Shown here piece by piece: positions 1-7,174 of a stretch of DNA of 10,297 nucleotides. Under the pieces are notes generated by a model. It was given only the letters and a program-made list of their open reading frames with translations. It ran no database searches and was not told the DNA's origin. The stretch is from Clostridia bacterium (GTDB lineage Bacteria > Bacillota > Clostridia > Christensenellales > Borkfalkiaceae): NCBI GenBank assembly GCA_017504065.1, contig JAFVRU010000134.1:1-10297 (forward strand). Direction: 5' to 3'. The translations under genes and the position numbers were made by a program. Each line of letters starts with the position of its first letter. Position 1 is the stretch's first letter.

Positions 1-1
1 A

Positions 2-667
2 GCGGACGACGGCGACGATCCGAAGTACGACGTATACGGCGCTTACGGGGAATATATCGTAAAAACGACGGTGAATTTGTTGAAATCGCAAGTTTTTGCG
101 GAAATCTTGATGGAAGGCATGGACGGCGCGCCGCAAAAGAATGCGGACGGGTCGTATTCGGCGGGGTATAAGTCCTACGTTTCCCGTATCCAACAGGCGA
201 CGGATTTCTATTACCTTACCGATACCGAAAATACGAAGACGAACACGGTTACTTATTACAGCTTCATCTACGTACGGATTTCCGTTTTGAACGACGAAGC
301 GTTCGCAACGAAGTTGTTGCAACGGATCAAGGAAGAAGTTCCCGAATACGTAGAAACCAACGTTCTTCCCCCGAACTCTAATTTCCAAGCGACGAACTGT
401 CAAAATATGACGCCGCTGAATACGGTAACTTTACTCAATCCCGGCTACACCAAGACGCAAGCGATCAAGTACGCGTTCTTGTTGGCGGCGGTTTCGGGCG
501 TGGTCGCGTGTATCGTACTCATTTTATTGGATCGCGCGGATAAACGGCTTCGGGACACGGAGAGCTTACAAGAAAAATTCAACGTTCCCGTGCTGGGGAT
601 CGTTCCTTCGATCGACGAGATTGGAACGGTTGCCCATAACGAGCGCGATACGGAGGCGAAAAAATGA
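2..667 (+). CDS. Wzz/YveK-type polysaccharide chain-length determinant, C-terminal part
   Basis: Partial at the 5' end: the frame is open from the first bases of the window, so the GTG at 71 is an internal codon and not a start. About 221 residues are visible. They show a mostly soluble region, then one strong membrane helix at about visible residues 154-176 (AFLLAAVSGVVACIVLILL), then a cytoplasmic tail with the family pattern D-R-A-D-K-R-L-R-D-T-E-S-L-Q and NVPVLGIVP. That layout (periplasmic/extracellular domain, second membrane helix, short tail ending in a 'PVLG-IP' motif) is typical of Wzz/CpsC/YveK adaptors, which set polymer length and activate a partner tyrosine kinase. The stop overlaps the start of that kinase gene (ATGA), so the two are probably translationally coupled. 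The expected first membrane helix lies outside the window. The family is clear; which polymer it serves cannot be told. Confidence 0.87.
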   Translation, partial: ADDGDDPKYDVYGAYGEYIVKTTVNLLKSQVFAEILMEGMDGAPQKNADGSYSAGYKSYVSRIQQATDFYYLTDTENTKTNTVTYYSFIYVRISVLNDEAFATKLLQRIKEEVPEYVETNVLPPNSNFQATNCQNMTPLNTVTLLNPGYTKTQAIKYAFLLAAVSGVVACIVLILLDRADKRLRDTESLQEKFNVPVLGIVPSIDEIGTVAHNERDTEAKK

Positions 668-1446
668 AATTTTTTAGCGAGATGAGTCGACGCATGAGCG
701 AGAAACGCGCTTATAGGGCGTCCAGAAAAGCAAAGAAACTTTCCTACAGAACGGAATACGTTATCAGCGAAGATACGCCGGTAAACATTACGGAAGCGTT
801 CCGTAGCATTAAAGCGACGTTGTCCGTTTCCGTACCGCAAAAAGAAGGCGGAAAAGCCATCGTCGTTACGTCGGGATATCCGTACGTAGGCAAAACGACG
901 ATCGCCACCAACCTTGCGTTGATGTTTGCTTTGTCCGATATGAAAGTCATCATCATCGACGCCGATATGCACAGGGGCAGAGTTGCGAAATTCTTCCACG
1001 AAAAATCGGAAAACGGTTTGTCCGATTATTTGTCGGGGCAAGCGTCTTACGAAAGCGTCGTGCGGACTTCTCCTGCGAATAAGAATTTGTCGTATATTTC
1101 CTGCGGTACGCATTCGCTCCGTCCTTACGAATTGTTGGAAAGCGACGCTATGAAAGATTTGATGGATCGGCTGCGTAAAGAATACGACTATATCATCGTC
1201 GATACGCCGCCTGTTTTGATCCTTTCGGACGCGTTGGCGGTTGCGCCCTATACGGACGGCGCGATTATCGTCGTTCGCCATGAAATGTCCTATTTGCGGG
1301 ATATAGAACGGGAGCTGGATTTGTTGAAATTTGCAAAAGTAAACGTACTCGGCGCGGTTATTAACGACTACAAAGATACGCGGAAACAAAAGGAATACGG
1401 CGGGTACAGCTATTATTACGATACGATAGAGAAAGGAAAAAAATAA
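664..1446 (+). CDS. CpsD/CapB-type bacterial tyrosine kinase (BY-kinase)
   Basis: 260 residues. A basic, Tyr- and Arg-rich N-terminus (1-35) leads into the usual 'EAFRSIKATLSVS' segment (44-56). The P-loop is GYPYVGKTT (71-79), Walker A' is VIIIDADMHRGR (95-106) and Walker B is YDYIIVDTPP (174-183). The C-terminus carries the tyrosine cluster YGGYSYYYD (Y245, Y248, Y250-Y252) that BY-kinases autophosphorylate. In the family the cytoplasmic kinase is activated by its membrane adaptor, here the gene just upstream, and the phosphorylation cycle controls polysaccharide polymerisation and export. GGAGG at 652-656, 7 nt before the ATG, supports this start. One oddity: Walker A' has H-R-G-R where many relatives have R-[KR]-P. 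A strong terminator follows at once, so this gene ends the operon. Confidence 0.93.
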   Translation: MKFFSEMSRRMSEKRAYRASRKAKKLSYRTEYVISEDTPVNITEAFRSIKATLSVSVPQKEGGKAIVVTSGYPYVGKTTIATNLALMFALSDMKVIIIDADMHRGRVAKFFHEKSENGLSDYLSGQASYESVVRTSPANKNLSYISCGTHSLRPYELLESDAMKDLMDRLRKEYDYIIVDTPPVLILSDALAVAPYTDGAIIVVRHEMSYLRDIERELDLLKFAKVNVLGAVINDYKDTRKQKEYGGYSYYYDTIEKGKK

Positions 1447-1462
1447 GAAGATTCCAAGAAGC

Positions 1463-1492
1463 AAACGGGCGGAACGTGTTCCGCCCGTTTTT
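1463..1492 (+). terminator. Intrinsic terminator after the tyrosine kinase gene
   Basis: The stem AAACGGGCGGAA (1463-1474) pairs with TTCCGCCCGTTT (1479-1490) across a CGTG loop, and the T-run extends to 1492. It lies 16 nt after the kinase stop codon and ends the polysaccharide operon before lon. Confidence 0.92.
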
Positions 1493-1525
1493 AACAAAAT
1501 ACACCTTGTTTAACCGTCGGGAAGA

Positions 1526-3976
1526 ATGGGTAATAATAAATATATGGAAAACACGAATAACGAAACGAAAAAAACGAATATTTTCTCCGTCGTGCCTTTG
1601 CGCGGCAAAGTCGCATTCCCCCACACGAACATTTCTTTTGAAGTCGGTCGGGAAATGACGTTAAAAGCCATCGATTACGCTTCCGCGGGCGATCGGCTCG
1701 TATTGATTTGCGCGCAAAAACAAACGGAAAAGGACGAAATTACCGCGGACGATTTATTTACCGTGGGTTGCGTAGCGCGTATCAAACAGGTAGCGCAGCT
1801 TTCGGGCGGCGCAATCCGCGTGCTTTGCGAAGGGTTATATCGCGCTCGCGCAAGACGGATTGCAATGGAAGAAAACGGCGGGTACTATTATGCCGTTGCG
1901 GATGAAATTCAGCCGATTCACGGCGATCCCGTATTGGAAGAAGCGTATTTCCGTACGGCGAAAGAGCTTGTAAAAGACGTATTGGCGGCGGACGGAAAGA
2001 TCGCCAAAGAAACGTTCAACAAACTCGAACGTATTTCGCAGGCGGAAGAATACATGGACGTTGCGGTAACCGCGATGCGGGTACGTTTGGAAATCAAGCA
2101 AGCGATCTTGGAAGAAGGTCGCACGATCGAGCGTTTGAAGCTGTTCGAACGCTGTTTGAACGACGAGTTGGAAATTTCCAAAATCGAAAAGAAGATCGCG
2201 TCTACCGTTCGGCAAAATATCGACAAATCGCAGAAAGAATATTTCTTACGCGAACAGTTAAAAGCCATTCATAAAGAGCTCGGGGACGACGGGAAAGAAG
2301 AAGACGAATACCGCGAAAAGGTTCTTGCGAAAAAGCTGCCTGAGAAATTGGAAGAAAAGTGCTTAAAAGAAATCGACCGCATGAGTAAAATGCAGCCGTC
2401 GTCGCCGGAATACACGGTGATCAGCGGGTATTTGGATCAAGTTCTCGCCCTGCCTTGGACGGAAGAAACGACGGACACCGAAGCGCTTTCCGATTGCGCG
2501 GCGGTATTGGAAGCCGATCACTACGGCTTGGAGAAAATCAAGGAACGGATTACCGAATATCTTGCGGTATTAAAGCTCACGGGGAATATGAAAGCCCCGA
2601 TCTTGTGCTTTGTCGGCCCGCCGGGAGTCGGGAAAACGAGCATTGCGAAATCGGTCGCGCGGGCTTTGGATCGGAAATTCGTCCGTATGAGCCTTGGCGG
2701 CGTGAAAGACGAAGCGGAAATTCGCGGACACAGACGCACGTATATCGGCGCGATGCCTGGTAGGATTATGTACGGCATGAAAAACGCGGGCTCGGTCAAT
2801 CCCGTATTTTTGCTGGACGAAATCGACAAGATCACGTCGGACATGCACGGCGATCCCGCGGGCGCGCTTTTGGAAGTGCTCGATCCCGAACAAAACGCGA
2901 CGTTCCGCGATCGGTTTATCGAATACCCGTACGATTTGAGCAAGGTTTTGTTCATCACGACGGCGAACACGCTCGAAACCATTCCCGCGCCCCTGCGCGA
3001 TAGAATGGAGATCATCGAAGTTTCGGGCTATACGATGGAAGAAAAGACGGAGATCGCGCGGCGGTATCTTGCGCCCAAACAGCTTGTAGCGAACGGGTTG
3101 ACGGACAACAATATGACGTTTACGGAAGACGGAATCCGCGCCGCAATCGAAGGCTACACCAAGGAAGCAGGCGTTCGTACGCTGGAGCGTACGGTCGGCA
3201 CGCTTTGCCGTAAAATCGCCGTTCAATACGCAGAAAACAAAGACTTGCCTTGCGTAACGGTAGACGCTAAGAAAGTGGAAGAATTGCTCGGCGCGCCCCG
3301 ATTCAAAATCGACGAAACGCGTTTCCAAGAAGAAATCGGCGCGGTAACGGGCTTAGCGTGGACGGCAGTTGGCGGAACAACGCTCGTGGTAGAAGCCGTG
3401 AAAATGCAAGGGAAAGGCGAAATCAAGCTCACGGGTCAACTTGGCGACGTGATGAAGGAGTCGGCGCTTGCCGCGTTGACGTATATCCGTTCCCGAGCGG
3501 AAAAATACGGGTTAGATCCCGACGGATTCTCGAAAACGGACTTACACGTGCACGTACCCGAAGGCGCGACGCCCAAAGACGGGCCGAGCGCGGGGATCAC
3601 GATGGCGACGGCGATTTTGTCGGCGTTGACGGAGAAAAAAGCGCGCGGGGATATTGCGATGACGGGAGAAATCACGCTCCGCGGCAAGGTCTTGCCGATC
3701 GGCGGTTTGAAAGAAAAAGCGCTCGCCGCAAGACGAGTGGGGATCAAGACGGTGATTATTCCCAAAGACAACGAACGGGACGTTGCGGAACTGCCCGAAG
3801 TCGTGCGCGCGGAAATCCGCTTTATTCCCGTTTCGAACGTGGAAGAAGTGTTTGCGTTGATGCTCGGCGGGGCAGGGTACGAAAAACCGCAACCGCCTAA
3901 AAAACGCGCGACAAAACCCAAGCGTATGCCGGTAATGCCCGAAACGGGCGATACGCAAAACGGTGTTCGCTGTTAA
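1526..3976 (+). CDS. lon: ATP-dependent Lon protease (LonA type)
   Basis: 816 residues, close to the usual LonA length (about 780-810). The order is: N-terminal substrate-binding LON domain (about 18-205, opening with VVPLRGKVAFPH), a coiled helical linker (about 205-305), AAA+ domain with P-loop GPPGVGKTS (364-372) and Walker B VFLLDE (427-432), then the serine peptidase domain with PKDGPSAG (catalytic S688) and GGLKEK (catalytic K731, spaced 43 residues as in E. coli S679/K722). The enzyme degrades damaged and regulatory proteins in the cytoplasm. All key residues are present. The last 30 residues form a Lys/Pro-rich tail beyond the peptidase fold. The start is uncertain: ATG 1526 has GGGAAG almost touching it, while ATG 1544 (six codons later) has no well-spaced Shine-Dalgarno site. 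Both leave the LON domain whole. No CIRCE or CtsR operator was seen upstream. The neighbour engB follows 23 nt downstream, a gene order known from Bacillus (lonA-ysxC). Confidence 0.97.
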   Translation: MGNNKYMENTNNETKKTNIFSVVPLRGKVAFPHTNISFEVGREMTLKAIDYASAGDRLVLICAQKQTEKDEITADDLFTVGCVARIKQVAQLSGGAIRVLCEGLYRARARRIAMEENGGYYYAVADEIQPIHGDPVLEEAYFRTAKELVKDVLAADGKIAKETFNKLERISQAEEYMDVAVTAMRVRLEIKQAILEEGRTIERLKLFERCLNDELEISKIEKKIASTVRQNIDKSQKEYFLREQLKAIHKELGDDGKEEDEYREKVLAKKLPEKLEEKCLKEIDRMSKMQPSSPEYTVISGYLDQVLALPWTEETTDTEALSDCAAVLEADHYGLEKIKERITEYLAVLKLTGNMKAPILCFVGPPGVGKTSIAKSVARALDRKFVRMSLGGVKDEAEIRGHRRTYIGAMPGRIMYGMKNAGSVNPVFLLDEIDKITSDMHGDPAGALLEVLDPEQNATFRDRFIEYPYDLSKVLFITTANTLETIPAPLRDRMEIIEVSGYTMEEKTEIARRYLAPKQLVANGLTDNNMTFTEDGIRAAIEGYTKEAGVRTLERTVGTLCRKIAVQYAENKDLPCVTVDAKKVEELLGAPRFKIDETRFQEEIGAVTGLAWTAVGGTTLVVEAVKMQGKGEIKLTGQLGDVMKESALAALTYIRSRAEKYGLDPDGFSKTDLHVHVPEGATPKDGPSAGITMATAILSALTEKKARGDIAMTGEITLRGKVLPIGGLKEKALAARRVGIKTVIIPKDNERDVAELPEVVRAEIRFIPVSNVEEVFALMLGGAGYEKPQPPKKRATKPKRMPVMPETGDTQNGVRC

Positions 3977-3999
3977 AGTTTTGAAAAAAGGAAGCCACC

Positions 4000-4662
4000 A
4001 TGTACGAGACGAAACAAGAAAAACACGAGCAACCGCTCGTCATAAAAAACGCGACGTTTATCACGTCGGCAGCCCGTTCCGATCAGTTCATCACGCCCAA
4101 CAAGCCGATGATCGCCGTATGCGGAAAATCCAACGTCGGGAAAAGCTCGTTTATCAACATGCTCGCAAACCGTAAAAAGCTTGCGAAAACGAGTAGCGAG
4201 CCCGGGCGGACGCGGCTCGTCAACTACTTTGACTTTGGGGAATTCGTTTTGGCGGATTTACCCGGCTACGGGTTTGCCCGCGTTTCCAAAACGGAAAAGG
4301 CGAAATGGGCAAAGACGCTCGATGAATTTTTCAAGGACAAAGAGAAAATTTCGCACGTGTTCATGCTGGTAGATTCTCGCCACGACCCCACGGCGGACGA
4401 CGTACAAATGCTGCAATTTTTGAATTTCCACATCTTGCCGTTCACGGTCGTGTTGACGAAATCGGACAAGCTTTCCAAAATGAAACTCAAAGAACACTTG
4501 CGCGCGATCGCTGCGGACTTGTATTTGGGGGAACGGAATTTGCTTGCAACGAGCTCGGAAACGGGCTACGGCAAGGACGACGTGCTGCGGAAAATCAGCG
4601 CGGTGATACGGGTGGCGCAGGACGAAACGCTCGGCGTGCTCGACGAAGAAACGGAAGGTTAA
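4000..4662 (+). CDS. engB: Ribosome biogenesis GTPase EngB/YsxC
   Basis: 220 residues, matching the TrmE-Era-EngA-EngB-Septin GTPase subfamily member EngB (YihA/YsxC), which helps assemble the large ribosomal subunit. The G motifs are all visible: G1 GKSNVGKS (42-49), the G2 threonine T71 in GRTRLVNYF, G3 DLPG (86-89), G4 TKSD (153-156) and G5 SSE (185-187). The segment LADLPGYGFARVSK is characteristic of EngB. AAGGAAG at 3988-3994 with a 5-nt spacer supports the ATG. The gene is 23 nt behind lon and no terminator is visible between them, so they are probably co-transcribed. The C-terminus is slightly longer and more acidic than typical. Confidence is high. Confidence 0.96.
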   Translation: MYETKQEKHEQPLVIKNATFITSAARSDQFITPNKPMIAVCGKSNVGKSSFINMLANRKKLAKTSSEPGRTRLVNYFDFGEFVLADLPGYGFARVSKTEKAKWAKTLDEFFKDKEKISHVFMLVDSRHDPTADDVQMLQFLNFHILPFTVVLTKSDKLSKMKLKEHLRAIAADLYLGERNLLATSSETGYGKDDVLRKISAVIRVAQDETLGVLDEETEG

Positions 4663-4665
4663 GGA

Positions 4666-5358
4666 ATGGACGTATTTTTAGACGAATGGTACGGCGTGCT
4701 CGCGTTCGTGTTGTTTGATTGTATCGCGCTCGTAGCCGTTGCCGCGATCACGTATCGGTGGCTTTTCAAACGCGTTTTGGACGTTTTGGTGTCGGGGGTA
4801 TGCCTGATCCTTTTATCCCCTGTGTTTTTGGTGCAATATCTCCGCCGCAGATCGGCGAAAAAGCGGGGGGAGTTGGAAACGATCGTAATCAAGCGGAGCG
4901 TCGTCGGCAAAAAAGGCAAAATCGTGCGGTTGCGCGCGTTTGCGGGCTTGAACGGCAAGGCGGCAAAAAGCGGAGTTTTCATGTTTGCGGACGTGTTCTC
5001 GGGTAGATTGAGTTTCATCGGACACCAACCGTTCCGCCCGTCGGACGCGGAGTTTTTAGACGAAGACGAAGAAGAACGGCATGCAATTCGCGGCGGACTC
5101 ATCAATCCGCTTGTATTAAACGGAACGGAAGAAACGACGTACGACGACATGATCGCTTCCGATCGCAGATACGCGCGGACGTTCGGGCTCGGGAAAGACG
5201 TCAAGATTTTTTTCTCGTGGCTCTTAAAGCGGATTCGCGGCGAAGGGAAAGGGTATTTAGGCACAACGCAAGCGCAATCGTATGCGGAAACGTTGTTGCA
5301 GGAAGACCGCATTACGGAAGAAGATTATAAAGCGGCTTTGGAAAAAAACGCAGGATAA
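4666..5358 (+). CDS. Sugar-transferase-like (monotopic phosphoglycosyl transferase fold) protein lacking the catalytic Asp-Glu pair
   Basis: 230 residues. A first hydrophobic segment spans about 10-30. Next comes KRVLDVLVSGVCLILLSPVFL (from K35, D39; S51-P52), which matches the re-entrant membrane helix and Ser-Pro kink of bacterial sugar transferases (WcaJ/EpsL/PglC family). The fold can then be followed: a basic stretch VVGKKGKIVRLRAF (79-92), GRLSFIGHQP (113-122, where active enzymes have G-[DE]-MS-[LF]-[VI]-GPRP), and a C-terminal 'D..Y.....G...D..I' pattern (166-181) ending in KRIRG. Counting back from G113, the essential Asp-Glu dyad falls on S102-G103, and the Arg of GPRP is Gln or His. 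So the membrane fold is kept while catalysis is probably lost. Start: GGAAGG at 4653-4658 lies inside the end of engB with a 7-nt spacer, and the genes are 3 nt apart, so translation is likely coupled. It could be a regulatory or scaffold pseudoenzyme. Its true role is unknown. Confidence 0.72.
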   Translation: MDVFLDEWYGVLAFVLFDCIALVAVAAITYRWLFKRVLDVLVSGVCLILLSPVFLVQYLRRRSAKKRGELETIVIKRSVVGKKGKIVRLRAFAGLNGKAAKSGVFMFADVFSGRLSFIGHQPFRPSDAEFLDEDEEERHAIRGGLINPLVLNGTEETTYDDMIASDRRYARTFGLGKDVKIFFSWLLKRIRGEGKGYLGTTQAQSYAETLLQEDRITEEDYKAALEKNAG

Positions 5359-5369
5359 AACGAATAGAA

Positions 5370-5414
5370 AACACGGCGAGTTTGCAAAAGCAGGGGCTCG
5401 CCGTGTTCATTTCT
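5370..5414 (+). terminator. Likely terminator of the lon-engB-sugar transferase-like operon
   Basis: AACACGGCGAG (5370-5380) pairs with CTCGCCGTGTT (5397-5407), an 11-bp perfect stem. The 16-nt loop can form a small inner TGC/GCA pairing. The downstream tract CATTTCTT is only moderately T-rich, so efficiency is uncertain. It lies 11 nt after the stop codon and ahead of the next promoter. Confidence 0.65.
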
Positions 5415-5448
5415 TAAAAAAAGCTAAAAAACACGTAAAAAAAGGATA

Positions 5449-5477
5449 TTGAAATCCGCGTGGGGATTTGTTATAAT
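5449..5477 (+). promoter_or_regulatory. Sigma-A-type promoter of the DMT transporter gene
   Basis: TTGAAA (5449-5454), a 17-nt spacer and a perfect TATAAT (5472-5477) preceded by TG (extended -10). Transcription should start near 5484, about 20 nt before the ATG. It is among the clearest promoters in the window. Confidence 0.88.
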
Positions 5478-5503
5478 AGGGACGAGTCGAAAAGGAGAAC
5501 CGC

Positions 5504-6412
5504 ATGGGATACATATTTTTAACGGCTTCGCTATTTGCGGGCGCGATCAAAGGCTATTGCGGAGAGCGGATCAGCGGGAAAACATCGAACGTCCAAAGCG
5601 CGTTGTCGGTGAATTTTTTGCGTATGCTGTTTTGTATAGCGATCGGGTTTTTGTTCGTTCTCTTTGACGGTGGCGCGCAAGGATTGCGCGTGAACGGAGA
5701 AATGCTCGGGATCGCCGTATGCGGAGCAGTTTCCACGAGCGCCTTTCTCGTCAGTTGGCTGTTGGCGGTGCGCAGTAGCGCGTACATGTCCGTGGAAGCG
5801 TTTGTTGCGCTGGGATTGCTCGTGCCGATTTTGATGTCGCTCGCTTGCTACGGCGAAGCGGTTCGGATTAGCCAAGCGCTCGGTTTGGGGCTCTTGATTT
5901 GCTCGGTAATCGCGATGAGCCTTTATAACAATCAAGTCAAACGCAAGCTGACTTGGAAAACGCTGCTTTTGTTGGCGGTTGTGGGGCTTTCGAGCGGATT
6001 TGCCGATTTTTCGCAAAAGCTGTTCGTGAAAAACGCGCAGGGCGAAACGGCTTCCGTGTTTAATTTCTATCTCTACGTCTTTTCGGCGGTGATTTTAGGC
6101 GCGGTGTACGGGATTTGCCGAGTCAGGGAACGGAAAATGACTACGGAAAGAACGCCGTTTTTACAGGACAAACGCACGCTTTGCTACGTTGCGGTTATGG
6201 CGACTTGCCTGTTTTGTAACTCCTATTTCAAAACGTTGGCGGCGGATCGGTTGAGCGCAGTTCAATTATACCCCTTATCGCAGGGCGCGGCGTTGATTTT
6301 GTCCTTTTTGATGTCCACGTTCCTGTTCAAGCAAAAGCCCAAGCTGTTGAGCGTGATCGGGATCACGGTCCTGTTTATCGGGCTGTTGTTCATCAACGTT
6401 TTTACCTTTTAG
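5504..6412 (+). CDS. DMT-superfamily (EamA-like) membrane transporter
   Basis: 302 residues of very hydrophobic sequence with about ten predicted membrane helices in two halves of five (roughly 2-18, 36-54, 67-88, 97-113, 124-142, then 152-170, 184-205, 225-243, 252-275, 280-299). The two halves are split by a short basic loop (NNQVKRKLT, 142-150). The end of the second half, FLFKQKPKLLSVIGITVLFIG, has the layout of EamA/DMT repeats, in which a short loop leads into a final Gly-rich helix. Members export or import small metabolites such as amino acids, sugars or nucleobases in the cytoplasmic membrane; the substrate cannot be told here. AAAGGAG (5491-5497) with a 6-nt spacer fixes the start. 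It has its own promoter and no clear terminator after it, so some read-through into the regulator gene 109 nt downstream is possible. Confidence 0.8.
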   Translation: MGYIFLTASLFAGAIKGYCGERISGKTSNVQSALSVNFLRMLFCIAIGFLFVLFDGGAQGLRVNGEMLGIAVCGAVSTSAFLVSWLLAVRSSAYMSVEAFVALGLLVPILMSLACYGEAVRISQALGLGLLICSVIAMSLYNNQVKRKLTWKTLLLLAVVGLSSGFADFSQKLFVKNAQGETASVFNFYLYVFSAVILGAVYGICRVRERKMTTERTPFLQDKRTLCYVAVMATCLFCNSYFKTLAADRLSAVQLYPLSQGAALILSFLMSTFLFKQKPKLLSVIGITVLFIGLLFINVFTF

Positions 6413-6419
6413 CGGAGAT

Positions 6420-6434
6420 TCTACCGACGGTAGA
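6420..6434. repeat. Perfect 15-bp dyad TCTACCG-A-CGGTAGA
   Basis: Two 7-bp half-sites around a single central A, 7 nt after the transporter stop and about 31 bp upstream of the -35 of the XRE-type regulator gene. No T-run follows, so it is a poor terminator. It could be an operator, possibly for the adjacent regulator, or a 3' mRNA hairpin. The role is inferred only from position and symmetry. Confidence 0.45.
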
Positions 6435-6465
6435 GAAAAAATCGAAAAAATCAACCAACGGTTCG

Positions 6466-6494
6466 TTTACTTTTTTTCTAAGCGGTGATATACT
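6466..6494 (+). promoter_or_regulatory. Promoter of the XRE-type membrane regulator gene
   Basis: TTTACT (6466-6471), a 17-nt spacer and TATACT (6489-6494) with an upstream TG at 6486-6487 (extended -10). The predicted start is near 6501, giving a leader of about 20 nt that contains the Shine-Dalgarno site. Confidence 0.75.
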
Positions 6495-6510
6495 GTATTT
6501 GTAAGAAGTA

Positions 6511-6515
6511 AGGAG
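6511..6515 (+). promoter_or_regulatory. Ribosome binding site that sets the regulator start at ATG 6522
   Basis: AGGAG at 6511-6515 is 6 nt from ATG 6522. It directly abuts the in-frame TTG at 6516, which is therefore too close to serve as the start. Confidence 0.85.
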
Positions 6516-6521
6516 TTGGAT

Positions 6522-7133
6522 ATGGATCAAGTCAAAATCGGCAAGTTTATAGCCGAAAAAAGAAAGGAAAAGAACTATACGCAAATGCAGCTTGCGGAGC
6601 TGCTGGGGGTGAGCAATCGCGCGGTTTCCAAGTGGGAAACGGGCAAAGCGATGCCGGATTCTTCGATTATGCTTGCTCTGTGCGATGTTTTAAAAATCGG
6701 CGTGGCGGATTTATTGAGCGGGGAACTCGTGCAAAAGGAGCAATATATACAAGACTCCGAAAAACGTTTATTAGAAATGGCGCGACGGAAAGAAGAAGCG
6801 GAAAAGCGGCTGTTGCTTGCGGAAATTTTTATCGGGGCGCTTACGATCCTGTTTTGGTTTTCGTCGATAGCTGTTGCCGCCTATTTACCCGTGCCGACTT
6901 GGGCGCAAATCACCTGTATCGTCGTCGGTCTTGTCGTTTTTTTTGCGGGAGCGACGTTTGCGCTGGCGATCGAGCAAAAAACGGGGTATTACGAATGTCG
7001 AAAATGCGGGCATCGGCACGTGCCGACGTATAAGAGCGTATTTTTTGCAATGCACGTCAATCGCACGCGGTATTTGAAATGTCCGAATTGTGGCAAACGG
7101 TCTTGGAGTAAAAAAGTCGTTGGAGATAAGTGA
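6522..7133 (+). CDS. XRE-family HTH protein with two membrane helices and a C-terminal zinc ribbon
   Basis: 203 residues from ATG 6522. The N-terminus (about 5-65) is an XRE/Cro-type helix-turn-helix: IGKFIAEKRKEKNYTQMQLAELL, then GVSNRAVSKWETGKAMPD (29-46), the usual recognition-helix region. Next come a charged helix (about 72-98), two hydrophobic segments (about 99-121 and 128-150) with a short PVPTW linker, and a C-terminal CxxC...CxxC pair (C159, C162, C187, C190) that should bind zinc. The layout is a DNA-binding head tethered to the membrane, with the zinc ribbon on the cytoplasmic side if both helices cross. Such membrane-anchored XRE proteins are common in Clostridia; the added zinc ribbon is less usual. 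Signal and target are unknown. It has its own promoter and ends at a bidirectional terminator. A nearby perfect dyad (6420-6434) is a candidate site for self-regulation. Confidence 0.85.
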   Translation: MDQVKIGKFIAEKRKEKNYTQMQLAELLGVSNRAVSKWETGKAMPDSSIMLALCDVLKIGVADLLSGELVQKEQYIQDSEKRLLEMARRKEEAEKRLLLAEIFIGALTILFWFSSIAVAAYLPVPTWAQITCIVVGLVVFFAGATFALAIEQKTGYYECRKCGHRHVPTYKSVFFAMHVNRTRYLKCPNCGKRSWSKKVVGDK

Positions 7134-7137
7134 ATAA

Positions 7138-7164
7138 AAAAGCGTGGCTTGAAGCCACGCTTTT
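7138..7164. terminator. Bidirectional terminator between the XRE gene and ricT
   Basis: AAAAGCGTGGC (7138-7148) pairs with GCCACGCTTTT (7154-7164) over a 5-nt loop. There are T-runs on the 3' side of both strands. It starts 4 nt after the XRE stop and ends 10 nt beyond the ricT stop, so it can serve both convergent genes. Confidence 0.92.
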
Positions 7165-7174
7165 ATCGTCTGTT

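Noticed and set aside
445..1497. 350-residue minus-strand reading frame
   Set aside because: It lies antisense to the chain-length gene and the kinase. It is rich in Arg and Phe with no recognisable motif, while the plus strand has clear domains and a ribosome binding site.
2570..3328. 252-residue minus-strand reading frame within lon
   Set aside because: It is a shadow of the lon AAA+ and peptidase region, with biased composition and no start signals.
6516..6521. TTG start two codons upstream for the XRE regulator
   Set aside because: It directly abuts the AGGAG site; ATG 6522 has the right spacing.
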